This document shows, piece by piece, positions 18,242-27,600 of a stretch of DNA of 64,000 bases. The DNA is from Betaproteobacteria bacterium. Its GTDB lineage: Bacteria > Pseudomonadota > Gammaproteobacteria > Burkholderiales > Rhodocyclaceae. Position numbers and translations under genes: made by a program. The stretch's first letter is position 1; each line of letters opens with the position of its first letter. The notes under the pieces are model-generated. The model had not been told where the DNA came from and did no database searches. It saw only the letters and a list, made by a program, of their open reading frames with translations. The stretch covers positions 124,001 through 188,000 of the forward strand of contig JADJBM010000030.1 of assembly GCA_016703785.1 (NCBI GenBank), given 5' to 3'.

Positions 18242-19507
18242 ATGAATCCCGCCGCCCGGTCCGCCGCCGAACTCGGCGCCCGCCACTGGCTCGCCTATGG
18301 CGCGCTCGGCCTGCCGCTGGCGATGGCGGCGCTGCCGGTGTACGTGCACGTGCCGCGCTTCTATGCCGAGACGGTGGGCATGGACCTCGCGCTGCTCGGC
18401 TTCATCCTGCTGGCGGCGCGCTTCGCCGACGCCGGCCTCGACCCGCTCATCGGCTGGTGGGGCGACCGCCGCCGGGCGCGGCGCGGCATGATCCTGCTGG
18501 CGCTGCCCTGCCTCGCGCTGGGCATGCTGGCGCTGATGCATCCGCCGGCGCTGCACGCCGCCGGCTGGCTGGCGTTGTCGCTCGTCATCACCTATCTCGG
18601 CTACAGCCTCGCCACCATCGCCCTGCAGGCGTGGGGCGCGGAGCTGGGGCGCAACGCGCGCGAGCGCACCCTGCTCACCGCCAGCCGCGAAGGCTTCGGC
18701 CTGGCCGGCGTGGTCGCCGCCGCCGTGCTGCCGGGGCTGCTGGCGGCGGATGCCGCCCTCGGCCTGTCGCGCCTGTCGTGGGTGTTCGTCGCCCTGCTCG
18801 CCGTGCTGGGGGGGCTGACTTTGCTCGGCACGCCAGCGGCGCAACCGACTGCCGACAACCAGGAACGCGCCGCAGCCTCGCCCCTGGGCGCACTCAAGGA
18901 CGCCGCCTTCCGCCGCCTGCTTGCCGTGTATGTCGCCAGCGGCATCGCCGCCGCACTGCCGGCAACGCTGGTGCTGTTCTTCGTCGCCGACGTGCTACAG
19001 GCGGCGCAATGGGGCGGCGCCTTCCTCGCCCTCTACTTCGTCGCCGGGGCGGCGGGACTGACTTTCTGGGTCAGGCTCGCGCGTCGCATCGGCCGCGTGC
19101 GCGCCTGGATTGGCGGCATGCTGCTCGCCTCGCTGGCCTTCGTCTGGGCCTACGGATTGGGCGCCGGCGATGTCGCCGCCTTCGCCGCGATCTGCCTGAT
19201 CTCGGGCCTCACGCTGGGCGCCGACCTCGCCCTGCCGGCGGCGCTGCTCGCCGACCTCGCCGAGCGCGAGGAAGCCAGCGTGCGCGCCGGCGGCTACTTC
19301 GGCTGGTGGAACCTCGTCACCAAGCTCAATCTCGCCCTCGCCGCCGGCATCGCCTTGCCGCTGCTGGCGTGGCTCGGCTACCGGCCCAACGCAAGCGACG
19401 GCACGGCGGCGCTCTCCGCCGTGTATTGCCTGCTGCCAGTGGGCTTCAAGCTGGTTTCCGCCGCGCTCGCCTGGCGCTGGCGCAAAGAACTGGAGGAATT
19501 TCCATGA
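18242..19507 (+). CDS. MFS transporter of the GPH (melibiose) type
   Basis: 421-residue carrier with about 12 hydrophobic helices. PLIGWWGDRRRARRGMI (after FADAGLDPL) and the second-half equivalent mark the GPH/MFS_2 family. Substrate unknown; in LitR-linked operons this protein accompanies Cfa, DUF1365 and DUF3833. It begins 7 bp after cfa. Two copies of the 23-bp dispersed motif lie in the gene at 18800-18822 and 19043-19065; both are read in the frame (A/V)xx-Gly-Leu-Thr. Confidence 0.85.
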   Translation: MNPAARSAAELGARHWLAYGALGLPLAMAALPVYVHVPRFYAETVGMDLALLGFILLAARFADAGLDPLIGWWGDRRRARRGMILLALPCLALGMLALMHPPALHAAGWLALSLVITYLGYSLATIALQAWGAELGRNARERTLLTASREGFGLAGVVAAAVLPGLLAADAALGLSRLSWVFVALLAVLGGLTLLGTPAAQPTADNQERAAASPLGALKDAAFRRLLAVYVASGIAAALPATLVLFFVADVLQAAQWGGAFLALYFVAGAAGLTFWVRLARRIGRVRAWIGGMLLASLAFVWAYGLGAGDVAAFAAICLISGLTLGADLALPAALLADLAEREEASVRAGGYFGWWNLVTKLNLALAAGIALPLLAWLGYRPNASDGTAALSAVYCLLPVGFKLVSAALAWRWRKELEEFP

Positions 19508-20024
19508 AACGCTCGCCACCATCGCGCTAGCCCTCTGCCTCGCCGGCTGCGCCGGCGCGTCCGTCGACGCCTACCGGCAGGAAAAACCCAAGCTCGACCT
19601 CGCCGAATACTTCAACGGCACGCTCGACGGCTGGGGCATGTTCCAGGACCGTTCCGGCGAGGTGGTGAAGCGCTTCCATGTCGTCATCGAGGCCAGTTGG
19701 CAGGGCGACACCGGCACGCTCGACGAGCGCTTCACCTGGGCCGACGGCACGACCTCGCGCCGCGTGTGGACCCTCGTCAAGGATGGCGAAGGTCGCTACA
19801 ACGGCCGCGCTGACGATGTCATCGGCAAGGCGTCCGGCGAGGCCGCCGGCAACGCCCTGCGCTGGCGCTACGTGCTCGCCCTGCCGGTGGATGGGCGCGT
19901 CATCAACGTCGATTTCGACGACTGGATGTTCCTCATGGACGACAAGGTGATGCTCAACCGTTCGATCATGTCGAAGTGGGGTTTCCGTCTCGGCGAAGTA
20001 ACGCTCGCCCTGCGCAAGCGATGA
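19504..20024 (+). pseudogene. DUF3833 lipoprotein, frameshifted at codon 2-3
   Basis: The mature region (LDLAEYFNGTLDGWGMFQDRSGEVVKRFHVVIEASWQGD, in parts) is typical DUF3833, about 170 aa. The expected signal peptide is present but out of frame with ATG 19504: as written the codons read MKRSPPSR and stop, whereas one extra A in the AAA at 19507-19509 gives MKTLATIALALCLAGC, a perfect lipoprotein signal. A shortened product could start at Met 19638. The gene overlaps the MFS stop by 4 bp and the SDR start by 4 bp. Confidence 0.8.
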
Positions 20025-20788
20025 ACCCGACAATTACCGACTGGAAAGACCGGCGCGTCTGGCTGATGGGCGCTTCCAGCGGCATCGGCGCGGCGCTGGC
20101 GCGTGCGCTGACCGCCGCCGGCGCGCGCGTGGCGCTCTCCGCCCGCCGCGCGGAGCGGTTGACGACGCTGGCGAAAGGCCTGCCGGGCGCACTCGTGCTG
20201 CCTTGCGATGCGACGGATGTGGCCAGCCTCGACGCGGCGCGCGAGCGCATCGTCGCTGCCTGGGGCGGCATCGATCTCGCCGTGTACCTCGCCGGCGACT
20301 ACACGCCAATGCGCGCCTGGGATTACGAGCGCAAGGCGGCGGAGCGCATGATCGCGGTGAACCTCGGCGGCGCCATCGCCTTCGCGGCGGCCCTCACCCC
20401 GCTGCTGCTGAAACAGCAGGGCGGGCAGATCGCCTTCGTCTCCAGCGTGGCCGGCTACCGCGGCCTGCCCAAGGCGCTCGTCTACGGGCCGACCAAGGCG
20501 GCGCTGATCAACTTCGCCGAGACGCTGCACCTCGACCTCGCCCCGCGCGGCATCGGCGTGCGCCTGATCAACCCCGGCTTCGTCGCCACGCCGCTAACCG
20601 CACAGAACGATTTCGCCATGCCGGCGCTGATCACGCCGGACGAAGCCGCCGCGGCCATCCTGCGCGGCCTCGCCAGCAGCGCCTTCGAGATACACTTCCC
20701 CAAACGCTTCACGTATTTCATGAAGCTGCTGCGGCTGCTGCCCTACCGGCTGTACTTCTTCCTCATCCGGCGCATCACGGGAGACTGA
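20021..20788 (+). CDS. Short-chain dehydrogenase/reductase
   Basis: 255 aa classical SDR. GASSGIGAALARAL gives the cofactor glycine motif. SSVAGYRGLPKALVYGPTKAAL includes the catalytic Ser, Tyr and Lys. The C-terminal FTYFMKLLRLLPYRLYFFLIRRITGD is a hydrophobic tail that may associate with membrane. Translation starts inside the stop of DUF3833 (ATGA). In this operon the substrate is likely a lipid intermediate, which is inference. Confidence 0.88.
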   Translation: MNPTITDWKDRRVWLMGASSGIGAALARALTAAGARVALSARRAERLTTLAKGLPGALVLPCDATDVASLDAARERIVAAWGGIDLAVYLAGDYTPMRAWDYERKAAERMIAVNLGGAIAFAAALTPLLLKQQGGQIAFVSSVAGYRGLPKALVYGPTKAALINFAETLHLDLAPRGIGVRLINPGFVATPLTAQNDFAMPALITPDEAAAAILRGLASSAFEIHFPKRFTYFMKLLRLLPYRLYFFLIRRITGD

Positions 20789-20789
20789 A

Positions 20790-21216
20790 ATGAACAAGCT
20801 CGACGATCTGATCCGCTTCTACGAAAACCTCACCGTCACGGACGTCGCCCGCTTCGGCGAGTTCTACGGCGCCGACGCCTATTTCAAGGACCCCTTCAAC
20901 GAGGTGCGCGGCCTGCCCGCCATCCAGCGCGTCTTCACGCACATGTTCCGCCAGGTCGCCGAGCCGCGCTTCCACATCGATGAGCGCATCGTCGGCGACA
21001 ACGGCGCCATGCTGGTATGGTCTTTCCACTACCGCATGACGCGCATGGGCGGCGGGGGGAACCAGGTCATGCACGGCGTCACCCATCTGCGCTTCGATGC
21101 CGAAGGCAGGGTCATCCACCACCGCGATTACTGGGATGCCGCCGAGGAGCTGTACATGAAGCTGCCGGCGATCGGCTGCCCTCATGCGCGGCATGCGGCG
21201 CATGATCGCCGCCTAG
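20790..21216 (+). CDS. SnoaL/NTF2-like protein with a frameshifted C terminus
   Basis: A small cone-shaped fold protein (about 142 aa when corrected): FYENLTVTDVARFGEFYGADAYFKDPFNEVRG and MHGVTHLRFDAEGRVIHHRDYWDAAEELYMKLP are SnoaL-like. Near 21178 the frame should pass from PAIG to ALMRGMRRMIAA and stop at 21216. As written one surplus T makes it read on to 21305 with unrelated residues. It starts 1 bp after the SDR stop and ends the operon. Confidence 0.78.
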
Positions 21217-21253
21217 GAAACCGCGGCGCGGCCGGAGCGGGCTGTTGTCCGAT

Positions 21254-21802
21254 TCATTCCTGGCCGGTTTCCGCCATCGCCTTCTTCCGCCACACCCAGA
21301 CGTAGTGCGCGCCGGAAACAAACACTGAAGTGAAGAGCAGGATGAACAGCGGCATCAGCCAGGCCTGGAGCGCGACCAGCTGAGCCGCCTGCGCCATGAC
21401 CAGCGAAATGACGCCGAACTCGAGGAAGGTATTGGCCTTCGACAATCGCGTCGGCGCCATCTCGATGCGGCCGACAACGAAGCGGTAGGCCACCGCCCCG
21501 GCGACGATGATGGCGTCGCGCATGACGATCACCACCGCCAGCCAGATCGGCAGCATGCCCTGCGCCGACATGAGGATGGCGACGATCATCATGGTCATCT
21601 TGTCGGCGACGGGATCGAGCACGGCGCCCAGTTGCGACATCTGGTTCAGGCGCCGCGCGAGGAAGCCATCCACCCAGTCGCCGATGGCCGCGACGACGAA
21701 GACGGCGAAGGCCAGCGTGTAGTCGTGGTCGAGCAGCAGGAAGGCCACCACCGGGATCAGCAGCACCCGGCCGATGGTGATGAGGTTGGGCAAGGTAAAC
21801 AT
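21254..21802 (-). CDS. CDP-alcohol phosphatidyltransferase family protein
   Basis: 182-residue integral membrane enzyme, five or six helices. The metal and CDP-binding signature DG-x2-AR-x8-G-x3-D-x3-D is complete (DGFLARRLNQMSQLGAVLDPVAD). MFTLPNLITIGRVLLIP is the PgsA-like N terminus, so phosphatidylglycerophosphate synthesis is one option, though other phosphatidyl transfers share the motif. It is divergent from hisG across a 119-bp gap containing a CTCTCCCCG/CGGGGAGAG hairpin. Confidence 0.85.
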   Translation of the reverse strand: MFTLPNLITIGRVLLIPVVAFLLLDHDYTLAFAVFVVAAIGDWVDGFLARRLNQMSQLGAVLDPVADKMTMMIVAILMSAQGMLPIWLAVVIVMRDAIIVAGAVAYRFVVGRIEMAPTRLSKANTFLEFGVISLVMAQAAQLVALQAWLMPLFILLFTSVFVSGAHYVWVWRKKAMAETGQE

Positions 21803-21845
21803 GGCGTGGGAATGATGCCCCGAGACGCGCCGCGGGGCAAGATTG

Positions 21846-21892
21846 CCCCTCTCCCCCGCCCCTCTCCCCGCGCACGGGGAGAGGGAGTGATA
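21846..21892. repeat. CTCTCCCC-type intergenic palindrome
   Basis: A 9-bp perfect stem with CGCA loop (21862-21883) preceded by a second CCCCTCTCCC run. It is the REP-like sequence also found at 55707-55800. Confidence 0.6.
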
Positions 21893-21921
21893 GCATTGCC
21901 GCTTCTATCCGGAGACCCGCA

Positions 21922-22806
21922 ATGAGTGACACCCTCCCCCGCCTGCGCCTCGGCATCCCCAAGGGCAGCCTGCAGGACACCACGCAGAAACTCTTCCAGC
22001 GCGCCGGCTACGACCTGCGCATTTCCGGCCGCTCGTATTACCCCGACATCGACGATGCGGAAATCCAGTGCATCCTGATCCGGCCGCAGGAGATGGCGCG
22101 CTACGTCGAGCAGGGCGTGCTCGACTGCGCCATCACCGGCCTCGACTGGATGCTGGAGACCGGCGCCGACGTCGCGGAACTCGCCGACCTGCGCGCGCCC
22201 TGGCCCAACTACGGCACGGTGCGCTGGGTGATGGCCTCCAAGGAAGGCTCGGCCTTCAACAGCGTGAAGGACCTGGAGGGCCGCCACATCGCCACCGAGG
22301 CGGTCGGCATGACCAAGCGCTTCCTCGCCGAGCACGGCATCACTGCCAGCGTGGAATTTTCCTGGGGCGCGACGGAAGTCAAGCCGCCGATCCTCGCCGA
22401 CGCCATCGTCGACGTCTCCGAAACCGGATCGTCGCTGCGCGCCAACCAGTTGCGCGTGATGCACGTGGTGCTGGAGAGCACGCCGCGCTTCATCGGCAAC
22501 CGCGACGCCGTGAAGGACGCCTGGAAGCGCGCCAAGATCGATCGCATGCTGATGCTGCTCAAGGGCGCCATCGCCGCCGCCACGCGCGTGCTGCTGGCCA
22601 TGAACGTGCCAAAAGGCCAGGTCGATGCCGTTCTGAAGATCCTGCCGGCGCTGGCCACGCCGACGGTGTCCACCCTCTCCGATCCCGAGTGGGTCGACCT
22701 GAGCACGGTGGTCGAGGAAAAACAGGTGCGCGAACTGATCCCGCGCCTCTACGATGCCGGCGCGCGCGGCATCATCGAGCTGCCGATCAACAAGATCATC
22801 GAGTAA
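21922..22806 (+). CDS. hisG: ATP phosphoribosyltransferase, long form
   Basis: First enzyme of histidine biosynthesis, joining ATP and PRPP. At 294 aa it has the long-form layout: catalytic PBP-like domains (RLGIPKGSLQDTT, CAITGLDWMLETGADV, IVDVSETGSSLRANQL) and a C-terminal ACT-like domain after about residue 215. That layout is self-sufficient and inhibited by histidine, needing no HisZ. No other his genes are near. ATG 21922 follows GGAG. Confidence 0.93.
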   Translation: MSDTLPRLRLGIPKGSLQDTTQKLFQRAGYDLRISGRSYYPDIDDAEIQCILIRPQEMARYVEQGVLDCAITGLDWMLETGADVAELADLRAPWPNYGTVRWVMASKEGSAFNSVKDLEGRHIATEAVGMTKRFLAEHGITASVEFSWGATEVKPPILADAIVDVSETGSSLRANQLRVMHVVLESTPRFIGNRDAVKDAWKRAKIDRMLMLLKGAIAAATRVLLAMNVPKGQVDAVLKILPALATPTVSTLSDPEWVDLSTVVEEKQVRELIPRLYDAGARGIIELPINKIIE

Positions 22807-22813
22807 ACATGAG

Positions 22814-22885
22814 CCCCCACGCTCACGTTCGTTCGCTGCCCCCCGAGGGGGCGCATGCCGCCTTCGGGGCGGCCCTTCAGGGGGC
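22814..22885. repeat. GCCCCC/GGGGGC-type intergenic palindrome cluster
   Basis: Two adjacent hairpins, GCCCCC-GA-GGGGGC and GCCGCC-TTCG-GGGCGGC, fill the gap between hisG and the hydrolase gene. They resemble intergenic REP-like elements abundant in betaproteobacteria and may form a weak terminator. Confidence 0.55.
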
Positions 22886-23779
22886 ATGACCATGGCCGAG
22901 GAACGCGCCTTCGGGCCGGTGCGCCTGATCCCCGCCGCCAACCAGGGGCGCTACCCGCATTCCAATTCGGTTTATGTCGATGGCGCCGGCGTGCTCATCG
23001 ACACCGGCGCCGACGAAGCCCGCTACCGCGCATTGCTCGCCGGCCCCGGCGTGAAGGAAGTGTGGCTCAGCCACTGGCACGAAGACCACCTGAAGTACCT
23101 CGACCTCTTCGACGGCCTGCCGCTGCGCATGATGGCCGACGACGCCGAGCCGCTCACCGGCATCGAGGCCTTTCTCGACTGCTACGGCATGCCGCAGGAG
23201 GAATACCGCGAATACTGGCGCCGTGTCCTGCCGGCTGACTTTCAATTCAAGCCGAGGCGGCCGACGCGCTTCTTCGCGCCGGGCGAGACCATCGACCTGG
23301 GGACATGCACCGTCGACGTCATTCACGCCCCGGGCCACACGCCGGGCTTCTCCGCCTTTTTCTTCCGCGAACCGGCGGTGCTGTTCATGGGCGACTACGA
23401 CCTCACCCGCTTCGGCCCCTGGTACGGCGACCGCGACGGCTCCATCGACGAGACCATCACCTCGGTGCGGCGCCTGCAGCGACTGCCGGCGAAGGTGTGG
23501 CTGACCAGCCACGAGAGCGGTTGCTTCGAGGGGGATGTCTCCAAGGTCTTCGACGACTACCTCGCCGTCATCGACGAGCGCGAGGCCAAGCTGCTGGATT
23601 TCCTCGCCGCGCCGCGCACGCTGGCGGAGATCGTCGCGAAGTGCATCGTCTACCGCAAGCCGCGGGAGCCGCGCGCCTTCTTCGAATGGGGCGAAGGCGC
23701 CATCATGGGCAAGCACCTGGAACGGCTGGTGAAGAACGGCGCTGTCGTACTGAAGGACGAACGCTACCAGCGTGTCTGA
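22886..23779 (+). CDS. Metallo-beta-lactamase-fold hydrolase
   Basis: 297 aa. The zinc motif HxHxDH is seen as SHWHEDHLKY. HAPGHTPGFS, GDYDLTRFG and TSHESG give the later histidines and aspartate, so a binuclear metal site should form. Its extended C-terminal winged region (TLAEIVAKCIVYRKPREPRAFFEWGEGAI) resembles LACTB2-like hydrolases. Substrate unknown. ATG 22886 or 22892 may be used. A copy of the 23-bp dispersed motif (23220-23242) is embedded and read as Pro-Ala-Asp-Phe. Confidence 0.82.
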   Translation: MTMAEERAFGPVRLIPAANQGRYPHSNSVYVDGAGVLIDTGADEARYRALLAGPGVKEVWLSHWHEDHLKYLDLFDGLPLRMMADDAEPLTGIEAFLDCYGMPQEEYREYWRRVLPADFQFKPRRPTRFFAPGETIDLGTCTVDVIHAPGHTPGFSAFFFREPAVLFMGDYDLTRFGPWYGDRDGSIDETITSVRRLQRLPAKVWLTSHESGCFEGDVSKVFDDYLAVIDEREAKLLDFLAAPRTLAEIVAKCIVYRKPREPRAFFEWGEGAIMGKHLERLVKNGAVVLKDERYQRV

Positions 23780-23793
23780 CCGTCATTCCCGCC

Positions 23794-24432
23794 TCAAACC
23801 TTGTCCGACACCTGCTGGCCCGCCGAATTGTCGGCCGTAGTGGTGCTCGTGCCCTGGACGACGCCGTAGGCCTGCATCAGTCGCACCACCATCAGCATCA
23901 TCTCCACGTTGCGGCTGTCCGCGGCGGCCGTCTGCATCTGCGCCGCGCCACCGGCGGCCTGGCCGAAGTCCCGCGCCTCCTTCAGGCTGACACGTCCGTT
24001 GCCATCGGCATCCGCCTTGTTGAAGTTGTTGGCGATGCCCGATACCAGGCCACCCAGATCCTCCTGGGTGAAGCCCGCACCGCCGACCGAAGCCGGCATG
24101 CCGCCCTCGCCGTGCAGGCGCAGGCGCTGGTAATGCTGGTCGAGCTGATCCGCGAGCTGATTCACCGAGCTTGAGAACTCGCTTCGCGTGAGCCTGCCAT
24201 CGCCATCGCTGTCGAGTTTCGAAAAAAGCTTGTCGGCGCTGTCCGTTGCGCTCGACTTGATCTTCTCGAAAGCCGTCTGCAGGTCGCTTCCCTGGATGGC
24301 GCCCTGCCCCGAGACGTCAAGCTGCGAGAACAGCTTGTCCGCCATTTGTGACGGCGGCGGCTCCGGCGGGCTGAAAGCCCGCACCGCCTGTACCACCGAA
24401 GAGATGATGCCGATGATTGCGCCTATGCCCAT
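23794..24432 (-). CDS. EF-hand calcium-binding protein
   Basis: 212 aa from ATG 24432 (ribosome-binding site GGAGG). After a hydrophobic GAIIGIISSVVQAV segment come a degenerate loop (DVSGQGAIQGSD) and two canonical EF-hands, DSDGDGRLTRSEF (about residue 78) and DADGNGRVSLKEA (about 147). A C-terminal tail follows. It probably binds calcium as a sensor or matrix-associated protein. The N-terminal hydrophobic stretch has no clear cleavage site. No secretion genes adjoin it. Confidence 0.82.
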   Translation of the reverse strand: MGIGAIIGIISSVVQAVRAFSPPEPPPSQMADKLFSQLDVSGQGAIQGSDLQTAFEKIKSSATDSADKLFSKLDSDGDGRLTRSEFSSSVNQLADQLDQHYQRLRLHGEGGMPASVGGAGFTQEDLGGLVSGIANNFNKADADGNGRVSLKEARDFGQAAGGAAQMQTAAADSRNVEMMLMVVRLMQAYGVVQGTSTTTADNSAGQQVSDKV

Positions 24433-24696
24433 GCCCGTATCCTCCACATGCCTGTTCCGCGCCGCGCACCGGCGCACTGCAACTGCATTGCAAGAACCCT
24501 GCCAATGGCAAAAGGCTCGCGTTAAGCGGTGAAAGAATGTTTCAGGGCATGACATCCTGCAATGATTGCCGGGCTAATATGATGCAGGCGGCAGGAATTG
24601 CCGCCTGGCGCCGACCTGCAAGTCATCGAACTGCCAGGCATTGATGCAAGTCACCATTGAAGCGCCGCCTTCTTGCATCAAAGCGGAGATGCGAGT

Positions 24697-27600
24697 ATGA
24701 ATAGCCCCATGAAATCATTTGGCATGTTCCTGCTCCATCCCTCCCGCCCCGCCCGCATCGCCCTCGGCTACCTGCTGCTGGCCTCCATCTGGATCCTGGT
24801 CTCCGACAGCCTGGCCACCTTGCTGGCGGACAGCCCTGAGAGCCTCATCCGTTTGCAGGCCTGGAAGGGACTCGGATTCGTGACGACCACCGCAGCAGGC
24901 CTGTATGTCCTGCTGCGCCTGGCCCCGCCGCCTGCGGGCGAGCCTGGAGAGGCGCTCGGCCGTGCCGAGCGTTTCCGCGCCGTTCTGCTGGGGCTGACTT
25001 TCCTCCTGCTGGCCGCCTTTTTCATCGGCTTCGGTGGCCTGGTCTATCGCAACCTCGATGCAGAGTTCAGGAACAGCGTTTATCTGCAGCAGAGCGGCAT
25101 CGCCGACCTGATGGCGGGGCAGGTCGAGCACTGGGTCGAGTCGAATCATGCCGAAACCCGTATTTTTCTCGCTGATCCGGATTTACTGGCAGCAGCGAAG
25201 CAGCTTGGCCAGGCGCCGGACAAAGCAGCAGAACACACCATCCGCGAGCACCTGTCGGGGCTACTCCGCGAACGCAAGTGGGCGGAGGCCGGCCTCTATG
25301 CGGCAGACGGCAGGCCGCTGATTCATGTCGGCGCGGAGCTCCCCCCTGAAAAGGCGCTGGTGCAAACGATCGCCGATGCCGCGCGCAGCCGCGGTTTCCG
25401 CTTCAACGACCTGCATGCCCTCGCCTCGAATCCCGGCGAATACCGCATCGATTTCGTCATGCCGGTCACGGAAGTGCATGAGAGCGAGGAAGTCAGGACG
25501 GTTCTGGTGCTGAGCGTCGATCCGCGCAACAGCCTGTTTCAAATCTTGCAACGCAGCCCCTTGCCCAGCCGGACCGGGGAAACCCTGCTGCTGCGGCGCG
25601 AAGGTAACGAGGCGGTGAACCTGTCCCCGCTGCGCCATGGCGAGCGCCGCCCGTTCGAAGTGCGCCTGCCGCTCGACTCGGATACGGTCTCGGCACGGAT
25701 CCTGAACGAGGGCCTCGGCATCGGCAGCGCCTTCGAAGCGCAGGATCAGCGCGGCATCCCCGTGCTCGCTGCCGCCAGCGTGGTGAGCGGCACCGGCTGG
25801 CGCGTCGTCGTCAAGACCGATCTCGAGGAAGTCATGCAGCCGATGCAACGGTATGCCAGGATGGTCTTCGCCGTCATCGCGCTGGCCGTCGGCATCGCCG
25901 GCCTGCTCGCCGCCTTTCTCTGGCGCAGCCAGCAGGCCGCCCACGCCACCGCCCAGTTGCAAAGCCGCCAGGAGCGCGAGGCGCTCGTCGAGCACTACAA
26001 CTCCCTCTTCCGGCAGGCGCGCGACATCATCCTGCTCTTTGACCCGGAGGGCCGCATCGTCGAGGCCAACGATGCCGCCCTGGCCGCCTATGGCTACAGC
26101 GCGGAGGAGTTCCGCCAGCTTGGCGTGCGCGACCTGCGGGCGCCGGAAACCCATTCGGAGGTTGAAAATCAATTCAAGGACGCGGCGCGCCCAGAAGGCG
26201 TGCAGTTCGAGGCATTGCATCGCCGCAAGGACGGCAGCCTGTTCCCGGTGGAGGACAGTTCCCGCGTCATCGACATCGAGGGCAAGCCCTATCGGCAAAG
26301 CTTCCTCCGCGACATCAGCGAACGCAAGCGCCAGGAAAGGGAGATCCTCCGCCTGAATGCGGCCTACGCCGTGCTCAGCCAGACCAACGAGGCCATCGTC
26401 CGCCTCGCCAGCCGCGACGAACTGTTCCCGCGCATCTGCCAAATCGCCGTGGAAGCCGGCGGCTACCTGGGCGCCTGGATCGGCCTGGTCGACGCGGACG
26501 GCAAGCTGCAATCGCAGGACTGCTGCGGCGGCAGCCTGGCCGAATACTTCAAACGCAGAAGCCTTGTTGTCGATTCCGATCAGGCGGCAGGCAGCAACCC
26601 CACCACGATCGCCCTGCGCGAGGGACGCCCGTATTACTGCAATGACTATCTCGACGATCCGGCCACTGCGCCCTGGCACGAGCTGGCGCAGGAATTCGGC
26701 ATTCGCGCCTCGGCCGCGCTGCCATTGCGCCGGCGGAATTTCATCGTCGGCACGCTCAACCTCTATGCCGCGGAGGCCGGGGTCTTCGACGACCGGACGC
26801 GCGCCCTGCTGGAGGAAATGGCGGGCGACATCTCCTTCGCACTGGAGAACTTCGACCGCGAGGCCTTGCGCCGGCAGGCGGAGGCGGACCTGCGCGAAAG
26901 CGAGAACCAGTTCCGCATCGTGGTCGACAAGAACGTCGCCGCGATCTTCATGGTGGACGAGGGCCGCCTCAAAATGGCCAATCCGCGCGCCCACGTAATC
27001 CTCGGCTACGCGCCCGGCGAACTGCTTGGGAAGCCCGCGCTGGAGATAATCGCCGAGGCGGACCGCGCCGAGGTCACCGGGCTGCTGCAGGCCGTGGCCT
27101 CCGGTGAAATCGAAGGCATCGAGCGCAATTTCAGCGGCCTGCGCAAGGACGGCAGCCTGGTCGACATCGGCGCGCGCGCCACCCGCACCTTCATCGACAA
27201 CAGGCCGGTGGTCCTCGGCGTGGCACAGGACATCGGCGAACGCCTGAAAGCCCAGCAGGAGATCCAGCACTACATGGAGCGCCTCGAGCAGGCGATGATG
27301 GGCACTGTCGAGGCGGTGTCGGCCATGGTCGAGATGCGCGACCCGTACACCGCCGGCCACGAGCGGCGCGTCGGCGAACTGGCGGCGGCCATCGGCACGG
27401 AAATGGGCCTGCCCGAGCCGACCGTCACCGGCCTGCGCATGACCGGCTACGTGCACGACATCGGCAAGATCAGCGTGCCGGCGGAAATCCTCAGCAAGCC
27501 GAGCCGGCTCACCCCGATCGAATTCGAGATCATCAAGAGCCACGCCCGCAGCGGCCACGATGTCCTCAAGCACGTGGCATTCCCCTGGCCGCTGGCCGAG

